From contig VXAA01006474.1 in NCBI GenBank assembly GCA_013399115.1, positions 1-64,000 of the forward strand: a DNA stretch of 64,000 nucleotides. The letters run 5' to 3'. Source of the DNA: Anseranas semipalmata. Taxonomy: Eukaryota; Chordata; Aves; Anseriformes; Anseranatidae. The position numbers and the translations under genes were made by a program. The notes beneath the pieces are model-generated. The model was not told the origin of the DNA. It did no database searches and worked only from the letters and a program-made list of their open reading frames with translations. Positions 26,086 to 35,175 of the stretch are shown here, piece after piece (position 1 is the first letter of the stretch; each line of letters starts with the position of its first letter).

Positions 26086-26809
26086 AAAAAAAACAGAAAT
26101 CATAAAGGTTTACACTCACTGTGTTGGTGTGACTTTACTGCTTCATTGACCAGTGCTCAGTGACTAGAGAACTGGACAACTACCAGAAGTTTCCTTTTTT
26201 GATAGAACATCTGATCTCTGTAACCTTATCTACCTCACAAATATAATGATTTCTCTTCATAACATATCATGAGGCCTACAGTACTGTGTAAATGCTAAGA
26301 ATTAACCTGAACACCATTGTTTAGCATGAAAATGTGTTATATTTGTGTCCACTATGTTTAAAGAACAAGGAGATTCTGTCAATGTCTACAATAGCAGCAT
26401 CTTTTATCAGAGCTGATTACACCATACATGACACTGAAGGGTATAAAAACTCCACCCATAGTGTAAGGACATACAGCAATGAAAAAAAGATGCTACTGAT
26501 TCATAATGACATTTTAAAAAGGTATTAGGCATGGTAATTGATATGATAATGGTCATCTGTATCCAATCTTGTCCACTTAAGCTTCAAAATTTGTCATAAG
26601 AACTTTAAACAGCAAGACTCCAGATGTCCTGTGACTAAATTTTTTAGGTCATTCTTCTATGAAAAGAGAATTAGTCCCAGCATATAAGACCCTATATATT
26701 ATTCCCCTCTTGGGGCACATGAGAAATCCCTATTATCAACAGAGTTATGTATATAAATCAAGAAAAGAAGGTACCTAAAATGGTCTTTTTAAACTACTCT
26801 AATGATACC
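26086..26809. other. AT-rich noncoding DNA
   Basis: No element was recognised. It begins in an A run at the gap edge and ends at the MIR-like SINE. Confidence 0.5.
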
Positions 26810-27110
26810 TTGCTTTGCAGTATGTGGCATTTAACATTTTCAAGGCACCACACAGACATTAACTAATGAATCCTGACAACATCCCTGTGAGGTAAGTGTC
26901 TATAGTCATCACCATTTACAGGTGGTGAAGCTGACACAGAAGGCCAACTTTGTACATGAGCTACAGTAGGGGTACATTTAGCCAGATTAGTTAAGTGTCA
27001 TAAGGAATTTTAAGTAAGCCTTTTCTGCATGTTCACAGCAGAGCTAGAACTGGAACCTGGGGTTTCCAGACTTCAGCCCTCAGACCCAATATACCAACAC
27101 ATTAACTGAT
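26810..27110 (-). mobile_element. Ancient MIR-like SINE (CORE-SINE), reverse orientation
   Basis: Read on the plus strand, the segment follows the reverse complement of the MIR consensus in order. It has AATCCTGACAACATCCCTGT (26869-26888) with GAGGTAAGTG next, then CACCATTTACAGGTGGTGAA and GCTGACACAGA (26910-26940). After a region of about 65 bases that does not fit, it has TTAAGTAAGCC (27010), CACAGCAGAGCTAGAACTGG (27034-27053) with AACCTGGGG following, and CCAGACTTCAGCCCTCAGAC at 27066-27085. This covers the conserved core and most of the tRNA-derived head. MIR spread early in amniote and mammal ancestry, so a recognisable copy here must be very old. Confidence 0.72.
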
Positions 27111-29256
27111 GATTTTAAGCAATTCCAGGCTACACCTTCAACTGCCATAAGCAGCTGCAGTTTTTCTGAATCTAACAGTTGCAACTGCTTACACCAGCAC
27201 TGAACTTAGTCCAAAGACTATCTGAGCAGTTTCACACAAAAATTCTTTATGCCTGATTAAAAAGAAATGAAGTGTATTTTTTTTTTTTTTTTGGCAGCAC
27301 CTGGTCTCTTCAGGAACACATGTTTACATTTTGCTGAATTACACAAATACACTGTGCTTTTTGGATAGCTGCAGACATATTAATATTGAACTGCAGACAA
27401 CCACATGTTGGTAATGAGCCCATTTTGTGTCTTGGCTCATGGAAAAGAATGTGGAAATACCTTGTTCTGTGGTATTTTGCTCTGACAGTACTGATACAGT
27501 GCCGCAGGCACTCTGAAAATAATAGCATAAGGTTAACTGACAATTGCATGTGTATTTACACCGATAGCCTGATATTATCATATTGTTAAAGAAAGAAAAA
27601 ATCTGGGGCTAGAATATGCAACTAAATAAATTTCCAGCTGGTGAAAGCAAGCAAAGCTAGAAGAGACATTACATTCAAACTATTCATATAGCGCACATTC
27701 TGTATACATGCAATTTCAGAAACCTCTGAAAATCCTAAAGAAGGGGCAAAGACAAAGGAAAGCTTTAAAAAGCAGTAAAGCATCAGTCCAGCAGTACTTG
27801 CCCATCCACTGCTCCCATGAAAGTTAATAGAAGTTTTCAACTTTCCATAAATGCACCATCAGGCTATACAGAACAAGCAAATGAAGCAACGAAAGATTCA
27901 TCTAAAAATGGAGAGATTTTGATGTCTGGAATTATCTATAAAGTTTTCTTCAAAACAGTAAGATGTCTTTTCAGGAACTAAAGGAGAGTCTGTATGACCT
28001 ACATGGCAAGGTCTCAAGGAATTCTGCTTGCAGGACAATTAAAAAATTGTGTCTTTATGTAATACAGATATATCATGGCCCACAAAATGCTCTAACGAGA
28101 CACCCTAACCAAAACTATCCTGCTGGCTTCATGAAGGCTCTCATCCATGCATTCTTTATTAAGCAGAGAGCGAGCTGTTACATTCAGTGCAAAGATGCTG
28201 AATAAACAGCCTGTCTGTGCCTCTCACTTGTGTCATACCTTGCAAATCAACTCCCCTCCCTCTCTATCACCTGTGCTCCTCTAATGTCTCTTCCTATGCA
28301 TACAAGTTTCCATTAAGCTGTACAATTTACTGTAAAACAACTGCTCCTTGCTTAACACTTTTCATACCTACAGAGTAAAACCAGGTCTCTTAATTGTGCT
28401 TACAAAACATGTCTTATCATTTTGTTCTGTATAAGGCTTTTGTTAGGAGTATGATTATGGGTGTTTATGAAATCATTATGTCTCTCTAAGCCTAGAATTT
28501 ACTACCTTTACTAAGTATACTTTTTCCCTTTGACTTCGCTGACCTGCCACATAAAATGTCTTGCATTTTATCTGTAAATTAATTACTGTGGGGTTTTTCA
28601 TTTTCCTTTAGCTTAGAAGGACAAACAAGTTTGATTTACATAATTTTAACTTGGTAAGAAGTTTGTTTCTCATTTACATAACCAAAAATTAGTCTCTTAA
28701 AGCATATATTCTATAACTAGAGATGATTACCTGGAAGTGTGGGTGGCGTCATGGTTTTAATGTTGATCACTGAAGAATTTAAGGGGTGATAGCTGGGAAA
28801 GTACACTATACCTAACCTTTTCACCAGTCTGCCTCACTGCCCAACTTTAAATATATTTTTTACTCAATCAATAATTTCTTAGCTGACAAAAACAATTTTC
28901 TAAAAGCTGTGGTAGTATGTAGAATTTGTTACACAGCAGTAATTCAACTTGTCATGTTGTCCAATAGAAATGTTACCAGAAGGCAAACCACCAGTTTCAG
29001 TCACTGTCACTGGAGTTTAAACAACAACACGGCATTTGAGGAACAGGGGTTTGCTATAAAATCTACAACAGCTAGTGGTGGCAACTTTGCATATCATGTC
29101 ACCTTAGGTGGTGGACTCTGTCAATACCTTTTGAATTGTTTCTTACTGAGAATAAAAGAAATTGTGCAATGCAGAAGACTGAAAAAACTTTTCAGTCCAA
29201 CTTGACGCTGAGCTGGCACATTGAACATGACGCAGTACTGCTACCAGAATAAGTAT
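27111..29256. other. AT-rich noncoding DNA
   Basis: A run of 17 T at 27277-27293 and scattered A/T-rich words occur. No repeat family, exon or RNA gene was recognised. Short frames at 27.3-27.6 kb on both strands overlap each other and are noise. Confidence 0.55.
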
Positions 29257-29333
29257 CAGAGCAAACCCCTTAACAACTATTAGAGCCCTTAACAAATTAT
29301 TAGAGCAAAGCCCTTAACAAATATGTACATGTT
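29257..29333 (+). repeat. Short tandem repeat, three ~20-27 bp units
   Basis: The unit AGAGCAAAnCCCTTAACAAn appears three times: at 29258, at 29282 (lacking the CAAA insert) and at 29302. Spacers CTATT and TTATT separate them. It lies immediately upstream of the nested inverted repeat and the promoter-like block. Confidence 0.75.
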
Positions 29334-29350
29334 CCCAGTGAGACATTCTT

Positions 29351-29401
29351 GCAAGGAGAGGGAAAATAACAGAGAGCACAAGGAGCTTGTGCTCTCCTTG
29401 C
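29351..29401. repeat. Nested, mutually exclusive inverted repeats
   Basis: GAGAGCACAAG (29372-29382) pairs with CTTGTGCTCTC (29386-29396) across a three-base loop, giving an 11-bp perfect stem. An outer arm GCAAGGAGAG (29351-29360) is a perfect complement of CTCTCCTTGC (29392-29401), which overlaps the inner right arm. The two stems therefore compete. The sequence lies 15 bases upstream of a CCAAT box. Confidence 0.8.
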
Positions 29402-29415
29402 CTGCCTCCCTCCTG

Positions 29416-29600
29416 ATTGGTGAAGCCATCCCCACCGTCCCCAGCAGCTGGGAATGAAGGGCAGGAGGTGAAGAAAATATAAAGCAGAACTATCGCAGCA
29501 CAGCTGCGTGCCTGAAGGGAGCAGGCAGGGGCTGGTTCAGCCCCTCTGCCGCTATCTATGAGGCTGTGCCATCTTCCACTATAGGCAGCTCGTCCTCAGG
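29416..29600 (+). promoter_or_regulatory. Candidate TATA promoter with short noncoding first exon
   Basis: An inverted CCAAT box (ATTGG, 29416-29420) lies 57 bases upstream of a TATA box (TATAAA, 29478-29483), so transcription would begin near 29508-29512. The presumed transcript then has the hairpin AGGGGCTG-GTT-CAGCCCCT (29527-29545). A strong splice donor CAG|GTGAGA follows, with the exon end at 29599. The first ATG, near 29555, reaches a stop after eight codons, so the exon would be noncoding. The block is GC-richer than its flanks. Alternatives are a solo LTR fragment of an old retroelement or a chance arrangement; no transcript evidence is available. Confidence 0.4.
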
Positions 29601-30490
29601 TGAGACACTGACGTGCCCCAGTGCTCAGCACTTTCAAGTCTTCTTTGGGGAGCTTGTGTCCAAAGGTTAATACAGCTAACAAGATAGATTTTAACACAAA
29701 ATATTGTGTGATGTTAACACTGAAAACAAAGACCAACATAAAAAAAAAATGGAGTTTAAATAAAACTGGCTTGAAAAGCAGATTTTTTTCTTCAGTCCCC
29801 ACAGCAGCACTGATTTCTGTGTTTACCTGCTTTGCACGACAACAGTCCAAAAAGCATGACTTTTTAACATTCAGATGCTCGTTTTGATCTTGTGTATCTA
29901 GCACTGATGAAAGAAATTGTGTAATGCTGACATGATCCTAGAAGTAGTACCTTAGTAGCTAAAACCTAGGGCACAGATTTTTACTAATTCCTGTTATATT
30001 TAGCATTGTGCTGCTTTATAGTTTTCCTAATAAGCTGCTATTAAGTTAAATGTCATATGCCTAACTCAAACATGCCAAAGGCCCAACAGTACTGAAAAAA
30101 ATATCCCAACAGCAAGGTCACTTGATTCATAAATCATCGTAATTGATGTCAAATTTTCACAGCAACTCCAAATCTAAGGATTTAACAGGGAAACAGAAGA
30201 CTTAAAAACAGGGAGAATTCATCCTCTTTGTTTCCCTGCAATACAGTTTATCTAGCTCAAATCTGTAGTTTGTAATCTCTAAATAAAAATTAGGTTTTAG
30301 ATACTTTTCAAGACACTCATTTATGTATTAAATCTAATTAAAGTTAATTCCTTCAGTGTGTGCTCAGTGACTTGTCACTTTTCCTGTGGTTTTCTCTTTA
30401 GGACCTCATTCTCACCAAACTTTCCATAAAGCTCAACTGTATTTGCAGAGATCTGAAAACAAGTAAACTGCAAAGCAGCTATAAGATACT
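29601..30490. other. Noncoding DNA, nothing recognised
   Basis: AT-rich. Overlapping frames of 88 codons (+) and 102 codons (-) at 29.6-29.9 kb lie opposite one another and resemble no family. An AATAAA at about 29759 could terminate a short transcript from the candidate promoter. Confidence 0.45.
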
Positions 30491-30660
30491 CAGAGAGCGT
30501 GTGGAGTCTCCATCCTCAGAGATCTTCAAGGGCTGCCAGGACAGCCTGGCAACAACAGGTCCTGGGCAACCCGCTCTAGGTGTCCCTGCTTGAGCAGGGG
30601 GTTGGACCAGATGGCCTCCAGAGGTCCCTTCCCTACCTCGACCATTCTGTGATTCTGTGA
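30491..30660 (+). mobile_element. CR1 LINE, strongly 5'-truncated 3' end
   Basis: The sequence carries GTGGAGTCTCCATCCTCAGA (30501-30520), GGTCCTGGGCAACCCGCTCT, GTGTCCCTGCTTGAGCAGGG (30580-30599), GTTGGACCAGATGGCCTCCA (30601-30620) and the exact terminus ATTCTGTGATTCTGTGA. It is closer to the canonical CR1 end than the other copies, so it is probably the youngest here. A segment near 30525-30560 (CAGGACAGCCTGGCAACAAC) departs from the usual text. Confidence 0.95.
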
Positions 30661-31383
30661 ATAATGGTCATGTTACTGGCTCTTGTTAGTCTAAATACGT
30701 GACACAAGAAGCAGCACAAATGATCCTAACTGTTATTTTCCAAAGAAAATTGCCTTACTGTTAAAATCATATCACTGGCCTTTTGTAAGAGGTACTACAA
30801 CACAGAAAAAGTAAGGCAGCTTCAAAATAAAATTGTTTTGCTTTCCCACCAAAACAATTAGTTTTACCCTTTAAAGTATATTCAAATAAATTTTGTGAGA
30901 AATAAAAAAAAATCTTCTTACTCTTTTTCCATTTTTTCCAGATAAGGATTTTTTTTCAGATTTACAGAACTTTGCAATTTATGAAATCATACTAATTGTG
31001 CATAGTGGTACCTGGCTTAAATCAGCACTTTCAAATGTTTCAAATACGCTACTGATTCTACACATATCTTCTCGTTTTGCACTTGTCACAGTAACTCAGG
31101 CTAGATCTATTGCGGCAGGCAACACAGCACTTCCCTTGATTGCTTTTCCTCACTGGTGCTACTGCCTTTTCCAGGGAGGAGTACACCTTCTCTCCCAACT
31201 CATTGCTGACTCGCTGACAGAGAGAAACCAGGGAGCACGAATGTTGCTGTCAAACTCCACACTGCAGTAAGCTCCATTAAGATGACATTACCTCTTGCAT
31301 TCAGGGGAAATCTAAAAGCGATTGTTACTGCAGGAGCTCAGCCACTTTGCCATCCTCTGGAGACATGCAGAGCCCAGACAGTC

Positions 31384-31408
31384 CCACCCAGCATGCTGCA
31401 CTGGGTGG
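31384..31408. repeat. 8-bp perfect hairpin
   Basis: CCACCCAG (31384-31391) is complementary to CTGGGTGG (31401-31408) across a nine-base loop. It lies in a short GC-richer stretch. Confidence 0.6.
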
Positions 31409-31712
31409 CTCTTAGTGGGCAGCCCTCCTGTTCTCTTAGTCCAGCCTTTGGCAGCAATTCGTATCTGTTCTAGTTCTATGGTATAGAATTACCATAATTC
31501 GGTATTTTCCACAAAGTAAGCAGGGTGTTTTAAGATCGCTTAGGTGCAGATGTTACTAATGCACACTTTCCAAGGAAAGAAAGGAGTAGGGCACTTAAGA
31601 AAAATGAATTCTTTAGGTATTAACAGAAGACACCTCTATTAGAGATACACATTATTGTTATGCAAAACGCTCTCAAAGGCCATACTTGTATCAAAACAGA
31701 TTTTACCTGTCC

Positions 31713-31752
31713 GTTACGGGAGTATATCCTCCTTAACGGGGATATATCCCCG
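31713..31752. repeat. Duplicated CpG-containing palindrome
   Basis: A perfect 16-bp palindrome CGGGGATATATCCCCG occupies 31737-31752. It is preceded by a near copy (TTACGGGAGTATATCCTCC, 31714-31732), so the unit of about 20 bases occurs twice in tandem. GC arms around an ATATAT core are unusual in this AT-rich region. Confidence 0.75.
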
Positions 31753-33959
31753 TATATCAGCACAAACATGATTCAGCTCCTCTTTCTTTAGGCTTCTTGG
31801 ATTACAACTTGTTTCCCCTTTTAGGAACAATGGTGACTCCCAAAGTAACAGTAATATTAACATTATTGTAAAGGATTTTTAATTAATTCTTTAAAAATCT
31901 GTGTTGATTTTTTTCTATTATCCATACTTTTTTTTTCTACTTTCTCTTTTTTTACTTTTGAGCTGGCTGTGACTGTTTCTTGCTTTACAATGGCAATCAC
32001 ACGTTTTTCTCTCTTCCCTCCTTCTCAACCACATGAAGAAATAACAGGCAACACTGAAAAAATTTTAATCCTTATCATAATGTCAGTTAGTACAGCTAAT
32101 AAAAACATAACCGAGTGCATGTGCCATGCAAGATTAGATTAGCAAATTTCACAAGACCTATCATACGTTCAGAAGTTGTATTTCTTTTAGAGGAAGGAAT
32201 ACAAATTTATATGTAACCAAAGGAACAACATTGTTAAGGATTTTCATGGGGGAATATTGTGTACAGATACATACCTTAGGGCCAGCTGTATCTCCAAAGC
32301 ACTCTACAGTATACCTGCTCCCTTTTCACCAACCCTCTTCTACTATAGTTTCTCCGTATTAAATTAAGCAACTTGAAAGCTCCACTTCACTTCCACAAGT
32401 TAAATCACTTGTATTTTCTTTATATTCCAGACTGTCTCCACAAACAAATAAAAACAAGAGTAAACCTACTTTTGCAGTATTGGTCAGGTTCAACATACCA
32501 GAAAAGACAGGTAAAATTGATCCTTTTAACAAATGAATATGTAATTTCTTAAACAGAAAATATATATTTTTTAAGAAAATAAAGATTCCCTAATATTAAG
32601 TAAGTTAAAATATTGGAAATATTTCCCCATTTACTCTAAGTTTGGAGAATTTCTTTGTGCTTTTTCCACTCACAGTCTCTATCCATATATCCAAATTCAT
32701 CATTCACTCTTGATTAAGTATTGCTCTACTGATAACACTTTGATGTTGCAATCCAGAACACAGAATTGTTAGGGCATGATTAGGACACAATATTTTTAGG
32801 ACAACACAATACTGTGGATTTAAAGGCAGTCAAAAACTGCTGAAGAGTTTCAAATCTGATGATCTATTGGGCAAGGTGATTTCTTTTACCAGACTGACTG
32901 AATATAACTACGAAAAGCACATGACCTTTCAGCTGTACAAGCCATTCTTCAGATTCTTCTCTGCCTTAAAGCATTTTTTTCAACTATGTTTATTAAATAT
33001 TTTACTTTTCCCTAAAATCTTTACTGTTCTCTTTGTAACACCATGGCTACACCAATACTACTGATTCTAGCTCAGGTAACTGAAAATGGAAAAGCAATAC
33101 TTGGAAACTGCATTCCAAATTTTTCAGATTCTGCATGTATGTCCTTATTGTTTCAATCATTGGGGTACTGGTTGTTATACCTAAGGAATATGACACTTAA
33201 TACCTTAACATCAGAGAAGAATTATTAATTGGAAAAGATATACGAGACCCCATTCTTCTCCCAGTATATTGGGGAAGGTGTTGAGAACATAAAGTGATGA
33301 TAACTTTGTGGTTTTTAAGTGTACACAGATTCCTTCAGCATTGTAGTTTACCATCTCCCACTTTGCTGGGATACACCACTTGGGAAAACTACGAAAGAGC
33401 ATTTATTTACCTGTCCCCCCAGGCGCCAGCAATTTCCATGGCAGCTCTGACAGCACGGAATCATACCTGCTGGGATGAGGTGGAATGTTGTCATACAGCT
33501 GAAAGAGATCTGGCAACTAGTAACAGCTAGGTAGACCAAATAAATATACTTTAAAATTAAACTGAGAATGCTTTGCCAGTTGGAACATTTTGCAAATAAA
33601 CTTTAATTTATGTTACTCTCTCAAAAAGCTACAGGACACTTTTATCAGTTATTTGTAGTCTGGAATAGATTTGAGAGACCTTGCTAACAACTTGACTCAT
33701 TAAATTTTCTTTGTTTTAAAAAAGAGATAACTGCCACCTGCAACATTTGGTTCTCACCTCTCAAATAAACCATGAGTCATGATTTAATCAAGGCTTTCAA
33801 TCTGGGCCATCATTAAGCAAGGGAAACTGTTATTTTTTGTTCCACAGTTCAGTTTCTGAATCTGGTCCTCAGCAAAGTGCAGCAACAAATGAATTAAAGG
33901 CTTCAGATTAAAGTAGTTTCTCATTGTTATTTTTTGAGGTTAAAAAACTATTCTTCTTC

Positions 33960-34180
33960 TTTTTTTTTTTTTTTTTTTTTTTCTGGGAATAGTAATACTT
34001 GATCATATCCTCTAGGATTGTAAATTATAATAGCCAGATTGAATTCAGTGGACCTATGACAGTTTGTATTAATAGTGCATCTGCTCATCATGTGTAATAT
34101 ACCAGTATTAGGACACGTTACGGAGAAGATTTCTTTTTATCTAGGACTGTATGAAGAGATTAGACTGAAGTGAAAAGGGA

Positions 34181-34214
<34 letters not shown>

Positions 34215-34254
34215 AGGATNAAAGAAAAAGGAAAAAAAAAAAAAAAAAAAAAAA
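33960..34254. repeat. Poly(T) and poly(A) tracts flanking ~200 bp
   Basis: A run of about 22 T (33961-33982) and a run of about 30 A (34183-34212) face each other across 200 bases of unique DNA. After an ambiguous base at 34220 comes a second A-rich tract (34221-34254). The opposed homopolymers form a long low-complexity inverted repeat and are likely to be length-polymorphic. No retroelement body was recognised between or beside them. Confidence 0.7.
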
Positions 34255-34435
34255 GAACAGTAATTAGATTTTCACACTGTAATAAAAGTTAAATTTTGAG
34301 TAAAATAATAATAAAAAAGGTTCTGTTCAACCACAAGGGAAGCAAACAAAGGCCGAAATCCACAAAAGTCACCAGAGGTGCAGTAAGTGGCCACTTTCCC
34401 TCCCCTGACACATAAAAGTACAAAATGTGAGACAG
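34255..34435. other. Short AT-rich spacer
   Basis: Nothing recognised between the A-rich tract and the GC-rich block. Confidence 0.5.
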
Positions 34436-35175
34436 TGCAACTCTGTTTTCTGGTCTGGCTGCAGCAGGGCACACCAGAGCCACCACTTGCAACGTAGGTC
34501 TTCCTCAGACGCAGTGCCTCATTTAAAGTTTACCGCTGTTGCTTAAAATCATCCACAGGTTACACAGAGACAATCCACCCCAATAGGCTGTCAGATATTA
34601 GCATTCTGAGGCCAGAGGCCTGTTACAATTTTTCTCTCCCTGACCAGAAGAGGAAATTTAAGCTTCACCATACCTTTTGGGAGCAGTGGCCAATGTGGCT
34701 AGGCTCTCAGGCTGGAAGCTCCTCACAGAACCCCACCGCACCCCATCTCCTTGACTTTATGTGCAGCAGGGCCCAGCGCCCACCCACACTCAACGCATGG
34801 GCACCCATGGTGGTGGCAGTGAGGCCCTGGCGGCTACTGCCCGAGCCAGCGCCAGGCTCTGCCCTTAGGCCGAGGCAGGGTTGTGTCTGAACCCTTCTTG
34901 CTTCTTCTCTGTCTGGCCTTGCTCTTCCCACTGAAAACATGAAGTGTTCTTGTTTATGTCCTGCTAGGGCAGGAGGGCTGAGCTGGAATGCCATCTGATC
35001 ACCTCCGAGGAGTGCCTGGTTAGCAGGAGGCCTAGGCCGCATCTCTGCAGAACTGTGGTCAGGATGGGGTCCCACCTCCAATGGGTTTCAGCAGCCTGCC
35101 TTTGTGTGCCTGGCAGGCCTGCTGCACAGGGGGCAAGGCAGCCTTGAAGCTGTGAGCCTGATAACACTTCTGTGT
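34436..35175. other. GC-rich block of unknown origin
   Basis: Base composition changes abruptly to GC-rich, most strongly at 34740-34880 (GCAGCAGGGCCCAGCGCCCA, TGGCGGCTACTGCCCGAGCC) and 34970-35150. The longest open frame of the window (124 codons, minus strand, 34707-35081) lies here. GC-rich DNA lacks stop codons by chance, and the frame shows no domain, signal peptide or family. CpG density is only moderate. It could be an LTR or another mobile-element fragment, an exon-free GC island or an undescribed repeat. Confidence 0.4.

Larger units (their letters stand above)
30661..33959. other. AT-rich noncoding DNA with two notable inverted repeats
   Basis: Holds the hairpin at 31384-31408 and the palindrome at 31713-31752, which have their own entries. 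Otherwise it is T-rich and A-rich single-copy-looking DNA. Frames of 60-90 codons at 31.0-31.5 and 32.9-33.5 kb have no recognisable product. Confidence 0.5.

Noticed and set aside
25912..26163. Open frames crossing 26031-26085
   Set aside because: They run through unresolved bases and poly(A), so they are artefacts.
34707..35081. 124-codon minus-strand open frame, the longest in the window
   Set aside because: It lies in a GC-rich block where stop codons are rare by chance, has a mixed low-similarity composition, no recognisable domain and no splice or polyadenylation context.
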